Below are positions 52,810 through 61,745 of a stretch of DNA of 64,000 nt, piece after piece. Made by a program: the position numbers and the translations under genes. This DNA comes from Clostridia bacterium. GTDB lineage: Bacteria > Bacillota > Clostridia > Peptostreptococcales > Acidaminobacteraceae. The stretch is taken from assembly GCA_018399635.1 (NCBI GenBank), contig JAGYOH010000005.1, positions 94,248-158,247 of the forward strand, read 5' to 3'. Every line of letters starts with the position of its first letter. Positions within the stretch are counted from its first letter, which is position 1. The notes beneath the pieces were generated by a model that searched no databases, was not told where the DNA came from, and saw only the letters and a program-made list of their open reading frames with translations.

Positions 52810-54099
52810 CTAGATGACCACCCTGACTTGAAAGATCCCGTTTTTCTGGCTGTACAGGAGCTGACCCTGATACTTGTCGACAAAAATAACCACACTCCTG
52901 GTGCCCAGGCCATGGCCCTCCTCTTCAGTGGTCGGATAGCCCTCGGCATCCAAGGGAACCTCCTCCGGACAGGGGTTTTCGATCTCAAAGACGATCTGGG
53001 GTTGAGAGACAAAGATGAAATTGATGATTCGTTTCTCCATGTCGGCGATCTGCGCACTGGCCTGGATGGCGTTCTCAAGCAGGTTGGCGACCACGATGGC
53101 CAGCTCCAGCTCTTTCACCGGAAGGTTTTCGGGAATATCCAGCCGGGCCTTCAATACAATGTCCTGCTTGTGTGCCAGGGCGGCGTAATAGGCAATCGCC
53201 GCATTGACGGTGGCATTGCTGCAGAAGTATCTCTTACCCGTCTCGACACGCCTGCCTTTCTCCTTGAGCAGCGTCATGGCCTTTTCCGTCCGATTGTCCT
53301 CCAGGAGTTTCATGAGGGTATTGTCGAAATGCCGCCGGTCATGGCTTTCGATGCGGCTTTTCTTCAAGCCTTCATCAATGATTCTCAGCATGTTCCGCAT
53401 GTAATTCATCTGGGATTGCATCAACTCTTCATTGGCCCTGCCGGAGAGGTCCCTTACCCTGAGTTCATATTCACTGGACAGGGTCTTCAAGGTGATGAAG
53501 ATGCCGATGTAGATGATGATGACCAGGATGATGAGGAGCATGAGGGGCACGATGTTTGCCTTCATCATGGTTTCAATGTCCCCGTCAAGCAGCAGGTAAT
53601 TGGCGAAATTGACAAGAACCGCCACCGAGGTGATGAAGAAGACCCCCCACTGATCCTGCAGCTTCTCGTTGATATAGCTGGCATAACGCCGGTACATGAC
53701 GATGACCAGCAAAAACAGGAGAAACCTCAGCAGGGTGTGGGCGTAGGGCGGATAGGGCATCCTCCTTGAAAGGGTGTAACTCAGAACCACGATGATGAAT
53801 TCCACGTTGGTGACGGTGATCAGGTTGAAGAGCCACCTGGTGAACCTGACCTTCAGGACCGGAATGCTGATGAGGGAGACGATGACCACCAGAAGAAATA
53901 TGTACCTGGCCAGGTTGGTGTAGTCTCTGACCCGGTAGAAATAAATGCTCGCAGCAATCTGGAACAGGGCGACCAGAATGAAGAATATCACACTTTTCCT
54001 TTTGTTGTAGTTGGAGGGCATCATGACCAGGAGCAGGGTCATGAACATGGTGTTGGTGACCAGGGACCGTAGAATGTCCGGAAAAAGGGTCTGTGTCAT
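52810..54099 (-). CDS. AgrC-like GHKL sensor histidine kinase
   Basis: 429 residues. Six or seven membrane helices in the first 200 residues, a coiled linker with HDRRHFDNTLMKLL (phosphorylated His region), and a GHKL ATPase (VVANLLENAIQAS, GHGLGTRSV). This is the layout of peptide-sensing quorum kinases of the AgrC/ComD type. Start overlaps the LytTR gene stop by 4 bp (ATGA). No agrB or agrD is visible nearby. Confidence 0.9.
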   Translation of the reverse strand: MTQTLFPDILRSLVTNTMFMTLLLVMMPSNYNKRKSVIFFILVALFQIAASIYFYRVRDYTNLARYIFLLVVIVSLISIPVLKVRFTRWLFNLITVTNVEFIIVVLSYTLSRRMPYPPYAHTLLRFLLFLLVIVMYRRYASYINEKLQDQWGVFFITSVAVLVNFANYLLLDGDIETMMKANIVPLMLLIILVIIIYIGIFITLKTLSSEYELRVRDLSGRANEELMQSQMNYMRNMLRIIDEGLKKSRIESHDRRHFDNTLMKLLEDNRTEKAMTLLKEKGRRVETGKRYFCSNATVNAAIAYYAALAHKQDIVLKARLDIPENLPVKELELAIVVANLLENAIQASAQIADMEKRIINFIFVSQPQIVFEIENPCPEEVPLDAEGYPTTEEEGHGLGTRSVVIFVDKYQGQLLYSQKNGIFQVRVVI

Positions 54100-54836
54100 A
54101 CGATGCTACCGCCCTTCCTCAGGATGAATGCCAGATAGGCTTCTCTCGCCTGGTGTTTACGCTTCTGTGCAATGGGGATCACATGCCCCCCCTGCATCTC
54201 GAAGGTATCCCTGGTCATCCGGCTGACCCGGAAGAGGTTGATGACATAGGAGGTATGGGGCTGAATGAACCGATGGTCCCCGATCAGGGGAAGGACATGC
54301 TCTGAAAAGGGAATCCGGCTTGAAGCGGTGGTCACCCTCTCTCCGCCCTCGAGGGTGTAGATCACCTGGTGCCGCCGGTATTCGCAGTAGACGAGGTCCG
54401 AAAAGGCAATGCTTTGATGGGCATCCGGTGTCCGGATGCAAAGGATCCCCCCCCTATCGTCCTCCACCCTGGAAACGGCCAGGGACAGGGTTTCGAAAAG
54501 CCTCTCCCTGGCGACGGGTTTGATCAGATAGTTGACCGGGTTGGCCGCAAAGGCATCGAGGGCGAACTGGGGCTCGGTGGTGGTGAAAATGATCTGGGCC
54601 CCCATGTCCGAGAGTCTCAACTGCCTGCCCAGCTGGATGCCGTTCATCATCGGCATGACAATGTCAAGGAGGTAGATGTGAAAAAGCTCCCTCCTGACGG
54701 CCTCCAGAAGGGCATCGGGATGGGAAAAAACCAGGATTTCAACATCAAGGTTCCTCCCGGCGAAGTACTCCGCCGTCAAATCGCGCAGGGTTTCCAACTG
54801 GTCCGGCATATCGTCACAAATTGCAAGTCTGATCAT
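54096..54836 (-). CDS. LytTR-family response regulator (AgrA-like)
   Basis: 246 residues from the ATG at 54836. Receiver with Asp58 (IYLLDIVMP) and Lys in YLIKPVARERLF, then a LytTR DNA-binding domain (QSIAFSDLVYCEYRRHQVIYT, FIQPHTSYVINLFRVSRM). First gene of the regulator-kinase-protease cluster. LytTR proteins usually control toxins, bacteriocins, competence or surface genes. Confidence 0.93.
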   Translation of the reverse strand: MIRLAICDDMPDQLETLRDLTAEYFAGRNLDVEILVFSHPDALLEAVRRELFHIYLLDIVMPMMNGIQLGRQLRLSDMGAQIIFTTTEPQFALDAFAANPVNYLIKPVARERLFETLSLAVSRVEDDRGGILCIRTPDAHQSIAFSDLVYCEYRRHQVIYTLEGGERVTTASSRIPFSEHVLPLIGDHRFIQPHTSYVINLFRVSRMTRDTFEMQGGHVIPIAQKRKHQAREAYLAFILRKGGSIV

Positions 54837-54942
54837 CCTTTTCCCACCATCCCCCGTATTCACAGCCTCATTTTTTCATTGATCCATGGGATTATTGTAC
54901 AATATTTTCCACCCGGAGGGCACCCTCCGTGAAAAAACATTT

Positions 54943-55253
54943 CCCCCGATTGAATATCGGGGGTGTCCGGCGTGATGGGGATGTCATTTACCCTGCTCAT
55001 CGGCATCACCATCGCCTGGGTGGATGTCCCCATCATGACGCTATTGCAAAGGGAAATTCCCGCATGGCTTCTGGGGAGGGTCCTGAGTCTCATGATGGGA
55101 CTCATCAAGGTCGTCCTTCCCCTGGCCCTGCTGGCCTCTGGCCTGCTCATCAACCTCCTCCCCGTGGTGGTCGTTCCCCTCCTGGGCGGCGGTGCCGCCT
55201 TCGGCTACAGTCTTTTTCTCCTCAGGCGAATAAAAAGAAGCGCCCATGATTGA
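54943..55253 (+). pseudogene. remnant of an MFS transporter (C-terminal end)
   Basis: The open frame 54963-55253 codes for 96 residues, three or four hydrophobic helices. GITIAWVDVPIMTLLQREIPAWLLGRVLSLMMG resembles the loop 10/helix 11 region of macrolide-efflux-like MFS carriers, and the end of such proteins follows. The first 300 or so residues of a normal MFS protein are missing; upstream there is a stop at 54951 and a terminator-like hairpin at 54943-54963. No ribosome binding site. Most likely a decayed gene. Confidence 0.65.
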
Positions 55254-55310
55254 CGCCTCCCGCCGGCCGGCTGCCCGGGCCAGGCCCCATCGGCATGACC
55301 TGGAAAGGCA

Positions 55311-55338
55311 CAAAAAAACGGCAGTCACGACCGCCGTT
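55311..55338 (-). terminator. terminator of the M20 hydrolase gene
   Basis: Stem AACGGC/GCCGTT with inner GTC/GAC pairing, then seven T on the minus strand. Confidence 0.8.
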
Positions 55339-55349
55339 CCATCTGAATT

Positions 55350-56597
55350 TCAACTGCCTGAGAGCTGTTTCACGACCTCGAGGAGAACACGGGCCCCGGC
55401 GATCAAGTCCCCTTCCCGGGTCTTTTCCCCGGGATTGTGGCTGATGCCGCCGATGCTGGGCACGAAAATCATGGCGGTGGGACAGAGGCGGGTCATCATC
55501 TGGGCGTCGTGTCCCGCACCGGAGGTCATGCGTTTCGATTCGAAGCCTGCTTCACCGGCAACCCGCTCTATGAGTCTGACGATGGTGTCATCGAAGGTCA
55601 CGGGGTTGAAACGGACCAGCTGCTCTGAGCGGATGGCCACCCCATCGGATGCGGCGAGCTCCTTCAGGTAGCCGGCAATGGCCTCTTCTTCCCCTTTGAG
55701 CAGTGCTTCCACCGGATTGCGCAGATCCACCGTGAAGGTCGCCGTGGCGGGGATGACATTGATGGCGTTGGGCTTGAAGGCCATGGTCCCCACCGTGGCC
55801 ACGGTTTTTCCTCCGGATAAGTCCACCCGGTCCCTGAGAAAGGTGATCACCCTGGCCGCAGAGAGCCCCGCATCATGACGCATCTGGGCGGGGGTGGTGC
55901 CGGCATGGTTCGCTTCTCCTTCAATCGTGATGCGTTGCCAGGAAATCCCCTGCAGATTCTCGACGGCCCCTATGGGAATCCCCGATCGATCAAGCACGGG
56001 ACCCTGTTCGACATGGATTTCCAGATAGGCATGGGGGCGTAGAAAACCCGGTTCCCTGGTCCCCAGGTAACCGATCCGGTCCAGTTCCTCTCCCAGGAGG
56101 GTGCCGTCGGTCCCCACCGCCGCCAGGGCCTCCGCCACCTCAAGCCCCCCGGCATAGACCAGGGAACCGATCATGTCAGGATGATAGCGGACCCCCTCTT
56201 CGTTGGTGAAGGCCGCCACCGCCAGGGGCCTGGCGGGCTTGAATCCGGCTTCCTTGAGACTCTGTATGGCTTCGAGGCCGGACAGGACCCCATAACTGCC
56301 ATCCAATATGCCGGCATCGATGACGGTATCCAGGTGGGACCCTATCATGACCGGTGCTTCGTTGCGGTTGTCAGCCTCCTGCCAGATGCCAAAAATATTG
56401 CCGATCCGGTCGATTTCCACGGCCAGATCACAGGCCTTCATCCAGGAAACCACCAGGTCACGGCCGGCCTTGTCGGCATCCGAAGCCGCCAGCCGGGTCA
56501 GTTTCCCTTCACGGTCCAGACCGGTCCGGCCCAGGGCTTCAAGACGTCCCAGCAGTCTTTGTGAATCGATGGTATTTTTGCGATGATTGTCGGTCAT
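55350..56597 (-). CDS. M20 family hydantoinase/carbamoylase-type amidase
   Basis: 415 residues from the ATG at 56597 (AAGGAGG upstream). Metal-binding motifs GSHLDTVIDAG, DGSYGV, TNEEGVRY and HVEQGPVL identify the N-carbamoyl-amino-acid/ureidoglycolate/allantoate amidohydrolase branch; SGAGHDAQMM lies near the C-terminus. It releases ammonia and CO2 or cleaves an N-carbamoyl group. No dihydropyrimidinase, hydantoinase or purine genes are adjacent, so the substrate is open. Confidence 0.92.
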   Translation of the reverse strand: MTDNHRKNTIDSQRLLGRLEALGRTGLDREGKLTRLAASDADKAGRDLVVSWMKACDLAVEIDRIGNIFGIWQEADNRNEAPVMIGSHLDTVIDAGILDGSYGVLSGLEAIQSLKEAGFKPARPLAVAAFTNEEGVRYHPDMIGSLVYAGGLEVAEALAAVGTDGTLLGEELDRIGYLGTREPGFLRPHAYLEIHVEQGPVLDRSGIPIGAVENLQGISWQRITIEGEANHAGTTPAQMRHDAGLSAARVITFLRDRVDLSGGKTVATVGTMAFKPNAINVIPATATFTVDLRNPVEALLKGEEEAIAGYLKELAASDGVAIRSEQLVRFNPVTFDDTIVRLIERVAGEAGFESKRMTSGAGHDAQMMTRLCPTAMIFVPSIGGISHNPGEKTREGDLIAGARVLLEVVKQLSGS

Positions 56598-56766
56598 ACC
56601 TTCTTCCTCCTTCTCAAACCTCCATATGCTGCAAATTACCGTCTTCAAGCCACCTTGTCTTGTCATGGCCCGGTCTGTCTCCCGGGTCATGGCTTGTCTT
56701 CTTTGAACGGGGTGTTTTTTGTCCCGCTTCATGATGACCAGCCACCGCATCCGGCATGAGCACTTT

Positions 56767-57945
56767 TCAGCCCTGGTTCACGGCTTCCTGTTCCAGTTTG
56801 CAATCCATTTTCAGCATGAACCTGATCACACTTTCATAGGCCTCATGGACCAGAAGCTTTTCCAGGTTGCTTCTATCATTTTGGGTCAGTTTTTTTGTAA
56901 ACTCCCGGTACTTGATCAGGGTGCCTTCATCCATGAGATAAGGCTTGAAGGGTACCCCGGTTTTGTTTTTAAGGTGCTCGAGGATTCTGAAACCCCCGGC
57001 ATCGATGTCCCCGAAATGGTAATAGTGCTTGTCAGGATTTTCTTTGTAGAGCTTTTCGATGAAATCCCTGCGGACCTTGTTGTGAAACCCGCCCAGGTAG
57101 ATGATGAAAAAACCCGGTTCATTGAACCGATGAAAGCTGGTGAGATTCTCGATGGTGATGACCTTTTCCCCCAGGACCTCGAGGCGGTCGATGTCACCCA
57201 GCAGACTCGAGGAGACCGCCACATCCCCCGACAGTCTGGAAAGATCGATTTCCTGCCCGGCCAGGAGGATTCTGCCGGCCCCCTTGTAATTCACATAGGT
57301 GGGGGTCTTCACCAGGTTGAACCCCGCCAGGACCTGGTCCTTGTCCGGAAAATCACCGTAGTCGTAGAGGAGTCTTTCAACTTTTCCCTGGATCCTGCCA
57401 AAGGCTTTGGAATCCTTGAAGACCCGGATTGAGAATTCTCTGATGAACTGTTCTTTTTCCACCAGCCAGACCTCCTTGACCGCCCTGAGCACCTGGTCGA
57501 ATTCCTCGTAATCATCCTTGAAGTAGGCCACCGGCCGGTTCTCCTCGAGGCGGTCCAGTTGTTCCAGGCAAAAGGCATGAAGGATCGGATTGTCATGGAG
57601 ATGGCCTTGCAGGATGGTCCTGATCCTTTGCTGGATTTCTCTTTTGGGCGTCCTGCCCAGATACCGGTAAACCGCCTCCAACCGGTCCAGATTCAGGTAG
57701 ATTTCATCATGGACCGTCCCCCTGGCGGTCTTGACCCTGATCAGGCCTTTTCTTTCGAGAAGGTCGACGGTTTCATTGACGTCCCGGAAGATTTCATACC
57801 TGGCATGGTCCCCATAGGCTTCAAACAAGAGGGGTATCCGGGTCTTGAAGCTCTGACCCACCCGGTTGGTCCCCTTGAAGCTCTTGCTGGATTCGTATTT
57901 GTCCACCAGGTCATTGAGGATTCTCCCGGCATAATCACTGCTCAT
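56767..57945 (-). CDS. jetD: Wadjet subunit JetD (DUF3322/DUF2220, Toprim nuclease)
   Basis: 392 residues from the ATG at 57945, which overlaps the jetC stop by 11 bp. N-terminal helical DUF3322-like part; C-terminal Toprim (topoisomerase VI A-like) fold with acidic residues Glu266 (TIENLTSF) and Asp313/Asp315 (FGDIDAGGFR). In Wadjet systems JetD cuts small circular DNA that the JetABC motor has extruded. Last gene of a complete jetABCD operon. Confidence 0.92.
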   Translation of the reverse strand: MSSDYAGRILNDLVDKYESSKSFKGTNRVGQSFKTRIPLLFEAYGDHARYEIFRDVNETVDLLERKGLIRVKTARGTVHDEIYLNLDRLEAVYRYLGRTPKREIQQRIRTILQGHLHDNPILHAFCLEQLDRLEENRPVAYFKDDYEEFDQVLRAVKEVWLVEKEQFIREFSIRVFKDSKAFGRIQGKVERLLYDYGDFPDKDQVLAGFNLVKTPTYVNYKGAGRILLAGQEIDLSRLSGDVAVSSSLLGDIDRLEVLGEKVITIENLTSFHRFNEPGFFIIYLGGFHNKVRRDFIEKLYKENPDKHYYHFGDIDAGGFRILEHLKNKTGVPFKPYLMDEGTLIKYREFTKKLTQNDRSNLEKLLVHEAYESVIRFMLKMDCKLEQEAVNQG

Positions 57946-60900
57946 AGTCATAGACCTCGACCATGGCATGGTTGCCTTCTCTCAGGGCCATGAGGATGGT
58001 ATCCACCTTGTCCCCGATGACCTCCATCTTGGCAGGCGGCGTGGCGAGAATGATCTGGAAGTCCTGGCTGTTGAAGAAGTCCATCATGGCGGCAATGCGA
58101 TTGTCATCCATTTTGTCAAAGGCTTCGTCAAGCATGATGATCCGGATGGTATCCCCGGACCGGTAGAGCTGGACGAAGGAAGCCGCTATGGCCACATAGT
58201 AGGGGGTCTGGGTTTCTCCACCGCTTTTTTCCCCATAGATGTTGGAAAATCTCAAGGTGCCGCCATCCCTTTTTTCCACGATGATGTCGTAGTCCAGGTA
58301 GCTGCGATAGTCCGTATACTCCTCGATCACCCGGTCCCCGAGGTCATCGTAGGCCGTCAGTTTGTCAAACAGGTCCCTCATTTCTTCCCGGTACTCCTCT
58401 CCGAAGGTTTCCGTCCACAGGGAAAACCCTCTCTGGTTCTGCTCGTCCATGATCATTCTGTACAGGCTCTCTTTCTTCTTGTTGCCGGTCAATTCAAACC
58501 GATAGCTGTCCTCGCCGTAATAGATGCCTTTGAGGGCCTTGTTCAGCGACTTGAATTCCAGCCTGGCGCTTTCAATGTTCTCCTTCAAGCGGGCCAGAAA
58601 GGACTCCTTGAATTCTAGCTCGCAATCCTGCCTGGCCTTGTTGAGCTGGTCCTCGTACTTGATGAGGTCCGATGACGTGAGTCTGTGGAGTTCCTCCTTG
58701 TATCGGTGGATGCTGTCCGGCCCGGTTTCGAAATCACACTCATAGGCGCTGCAGAACTGACTCTGCAGGCGGATCAATTCATCGCTGAATTCCGCCTTCT
58801 TGCTTTCAAGCCCCTTGCGGTGGGGGGAATAGTTTCTCACGATCATCTGGGGGGATTTCGTTTTCCTTTGCTCGTCGAATTTTCCAAGACCTTCCTCCGT
58901 CGCCTGGAGATCCTCCTCACAGAGGGCTTCGAAGCGACCGGTCATGGTTTTCAGATCCTCCTCCTGCCTTTCCAGGTCCCTGGCAATGTATTCAAGGTCC
59001 TTTTGATGTGCCGTCTCCCGGTCGCGGTATGATTGATACTCTTCACGGTATTGCTCCACCCGCCGCTGACAGGCTTCGATTTCCTGCTGAATCTCAATGT
59101 AGTTGGGATTGTTTCTGGCCCTCTGGAGCTCGGCTTCCTTTTCTCCCATGGAATGGATGACCGTCTCGATGGCCAGGGGAACCTCGATATTCTCGTCTAT
59201 GACCGCCATCCGGCAGGCCTCCAGGGCGCTTTTGAGGGCTCCCAGTTCCCCCACCCTGGTTTCAAAGGCATCGATGTCCGCCCTGAGTCCCTCGTATTCC
59301 TTTTCCCTGGCCTCCAACTGGACCTTGTAGGCCCCGGCGCCGATGAAGGGGGTGCGGTAAACCTTTTCATCGATCCTTTTCACCGCAAAGTTCTGATAGA
59401 CCATCCCCTCAGGAGTGATGGCCCTAAGGTGGTCCTTCAAGTCCTCCACCCGCCCGCACCTGACAACCCGGCCCAGCAGATGATTGGCGTAGGCCTTGGC
59501 ATACCGGTTGTCGCTGCTGATGAGGTAGGCCAGGGACGCTGGATCGGTGCCGGCGTCAAGGTCGAGCTTTCCGGTATTGACCAGTCCCACGGAATGCACT
59601 TCCTTTTTGATCCGGTGATAGACCCCGAGGGCCGCCGGGTAGTGTTCGGGTGCCACGATGAGATAGAATCTCTGATTGTTCAGATAGCCTTCAATGGCAT
59701 TGTGCCAGGTCTTGTCGGTGATTTCCAGCAAGTCGGAAAAGATCCGCACCGGGCTCTTGATTCCGAGTCTCTCGAATTCCTCTTCGATGGCCTCCTTCAA
59801 ACGTCGGGTGTTGAGGGGATAGGACAGTTTTTTGTCCCTCAGGTCCTGGATTTCCTTTTCAAGGGCCAGCCGCCGGCTCATGGCCTGGCTGAGTTCGCTT
59901 TTGACCGTGAAGTAGGCTTCAGAATAGGTCTCCTTGAACCGGGTCAGACTGGTCTGAAGCTCATAGGCCAGGTCCCTCTTCTTGCCCACGTCCCCCCCGG
60001 CCTGGAGGAAAGCCGTGATCTGCCGGTTGCCGGCCACCGCCACCCCCTCCCTGGCAAGCAGGGTCAGGGCCCTGGTCAAGAGGGCCACCATGTCCTTGAG
60101 TCTTTCCAATTTTTCTACAAGATGGTGGTGGTCCTTTTTCAAGGCTTCGATATCCGCTTCCGCAGCTCCGATCAACCGGGTGGTTTCGTTGTTGGCATGG
60201 GCGATCTGCAGATTTTTCAAACGGTTTCTTTCACTCTCATAGCCTTGATCGGCGGCATACTGCCGCCTTCTGGCCTCCTCAAGACTTCGACCGTGCTTGT
60301 GCCTCTCCTTGTGCAGGGCAGCGATGGCGGCGTTGACCTCTTCGATTTCAGCTCTTTTGATGAGGATATCATTGGTCCTGATCTCCCGCTCCTTGAGGGC
60401 CACCTGCCGATACCGGCCTTCAATTCTTTCCAGCCCTTCGATCTTCTTCTTGGTGATGGCCATCAGGTCTTCGAATTCCTTGAGGAGGTTGATGTTTCTG
60501 CGCAGACTGACGACCTCGATGGTCTTCTGTGAAAGAATGAACTTGTTGATGAAGTCCTTGACCTTGTCCATGGGCTTGAAGGCCAGGGACTTCGGAATCA
60601 TGTCAAAAAAGCGGTCCTCCAGATTGCCCAGCCGGCGACCGAATCGAAGCTTGGCCTCTGAAACCTGGGAAATCAGGTTGACCTTGCGGTCATCCCTTCT
60701 GAATTCCTCCGTCATGGAGGGCCTGCCCCCGGTCAGGAAGGCCAGGTCCTCGAGCCGGCATTCCTCCACGAACCATTTGCTCTTGAGCCGGCTCTCGGCG
60801 TCGGCCGAATCAATCTTGACCCCGAGGGTGAAGGCCTGCTGCTTTGCTTCTTCGAAAAACTCCAGGGCCACATAGGTGATGACACTGCCCGACCGGAGAT

Positions 60901-61141
60901 AGGCGTTTTCCTCATCACCGGTTTTGCATCGCACATAGCCCTTGAGGTCCCGGTTGCTTTTTTCATTGGCCGCCGTATTGAATTTCCTGGTGTTGGTGGT
61001 CAGGACCAGCTGGATGGCGTCGAGAATGGTGGATTTGCCGGAGGTGTTTTCACCGCTGATGAGAAAGGACCCCCTCACCTCAATGGTTTCATCGGTGAAA
61101 TAATGCCAGTTGATCAGTCTAATCCTCGTCAGTTTCTTCAT
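57935..61141 (-). CDS. jetC: Wadjet subunit JetC (SMC/MukB-like ATPase)
   Basis: 1068 residues from the ATG at 61141, inside the end of jetB. Walker A GENTSGKST (30-38), long coiled coils (about 280-480 and 660-870) around a central hinge-like region (about 490-640), then the signature SGGETQTPY and Walker B IIMLDEAFDKMDD. It is the loop-extruding ATPase of the complex, like MukB. The many heptads of Glu, Lys, Arg and Leu fit the coil assignment. Confidence 0.93.
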   Translation of the reverse strand: MKKLTRIRLINWHYFTDETIEVRGSFLISGENTSGKSTILDAIQLVLTTNTRKFNTAANEKSNRDLKGYVRCKTGDEENAYLRSGSVITYVALEFFEEAKQQAFTLGVKIDSADAESRLKSKWFVEECRLEDLAFLTGGRPSMTEEFRRDDRKVNLISQVSEAKLRFGRRLGNLEDRFFDMIPKSLAFKPMDKVKDFINKFILSQKTIEVVSLRRNINLLKEFEDLMAITKKKIEGLERIEGRYRQVALKEREIRTNDILIKRAEIEEVNAAIAALHKERHKHGRSLEEARRRQYAADQGYESERNRLKNLQIAHANNETTRLIGAAEADIEALKKDHHHLVEKLERLKDMVALLTRALTLLAREGVAVAGNRQITAFLQAGGDVGKKRDLAYELQTSLTRFKETYSEAYFTVKSELSQAMSRRLALEKEIQDLRDKKLSYPLNTRRLKEAIEEEFERLGIKSPVRIFSDLLEITDKTWHNAIEGYLNNQRFYLIVAPEHYPAALGVYHRIKKEVHSVGLVNTGKLDLDAGTDPASLAYLISSDNRYAKAYANHLLGRVVRCGRVEDLKDHLRAITPEGMVYQNFAVKRIDEKVYRTPFIGAGAYKVQLEAREKEYEGLRADIDAFETRVGELGALKSALEACRMAVIDENIEVPLAIETVIHSMGEKEAELQRARNNPNYIEIQQEIEACQRRVEQYREEYQSYRDRETAHQKDLEYIARDLERQEEDLKTMTGRFEALCEEDLQATEEGLGKFDEQRKTKSPQMIVRNYSPHRKGLESKKAEFSDELIRLQSQFCSAYECDFETGPDSIHRYKEELHRLTSSDLIKYEDQLNKARQDCELEFKESFLARLKENIESARLEFKSLNKALKGIYYGEDSYRFELTGNKKKESLYRMIMDEQNQRGFSLWTETFGEEYREEMRDLFDKLTAYDDLGDRVIEEYTDYRSYLDYDIIVEKRDGGTLRFSNIYGEKSGGETQTPYYVAIAASFVQLYRSGDTIRIIMLDEAFDKMDDNRIAAMMDFFNSQDFQIILATPPAKMEVIGDKVDTILMALREGNHAMVEVYDYEQ

Positions 61142-61745
61142 CATCATCCCCCCTGCCAACCCCCTTGGCGTACTGGTCGAGTCTGTCGCTGATGCGCTCA
61201 TGAAGCTCGTTGATGTTGTCACTGGAAACGGCAAAGAGGATCGATGGATGGATTTTGATTCGCGCCTCTGACCGGGTGATGTCGGAATCGATGGTGGCCA
61301 CCAGGTTGTAGCGTCTGAAGATTCTGAAGGCCTCCTTGAGGGAGGTCTTGTCAATCACGGGCCTGGTGTCGATTTTCAACATCCCGTATTTCTCATGGAT
61401 GGCTTCAGCAAGGACGACCACCTCTTCATTGAGACTGAGCTCGTTCTTTCTTTCAATGTAGAGGAGTCTCAGAATCAGGAGGAGAATGCTTTCCATTTTC
61501 TTCAATCGCAGCCTGCCGGTACCGCTGTGGCTGGCCAGGCCGATGACCCCGCTGTCTTCATTGATTTTGAGCCGGTAGCCCAGCAGGTCGAAGTATTCCT
61601 CAAAGTAGGCCTTGTTCTGAAGAATGAAAAAATAATCGTTCCTTGTTTCTTCAATTTTTTTCACGATAAAACAGTGGTTGAGCAGCTTGTTGGCCGCGCC
61701 TTTGAACTTTTCCCTTTGAAGGACACTCTCTTTAAATATCTCCAT
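61119..61745 (-). CDS. jetB: Wadjet subunit JetB (DUF4194, MukE-like)
   Basis: 208 residues from the ATG at 61745; an ATG two codons upstream is too close to the RBS. Tandem winged-helix layout as in MukE; the acidic tail (DDDEETDED) ends inside jetC. It bridges JetA and JetC in the complex. It overlaps jetA by 14 bp and jetC by 23 bp, so the operon is tightly coupled. Confidence 0.9.
   Translation of the reverse strand: MEIFKESVLQREKFKGAANKLLNHCFIVKKIEETRNDYFFILQNKAYFEEYFDLLGYRLKINEDSGVIGLASHSGTGRLRLKKMESILLLILRLLYIERKNELSLNEEVVVLAEAIHEKYGMLKIDTRPVIDKTSLKEAFRIFRRYNLVATIDSDITRSEARIKIHPSILFAVSSDNINELHERISDRLDQYAKGVGRGDDDEETDED

Noticed and set aside
54837..54962. agrD-like peptide gene upstream of the LytTR regulator
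   Set aside because: No short frame with a leader, Cys-containing core and acidic tail was seen on either strand near the two-component genes.
54963..55253. Functional small membrane protein
   Set aside because: It matches only the C-terminal end of an MFS carrier, has no ribosome binding site and starts after an in-frame stop; called a remnant instead.
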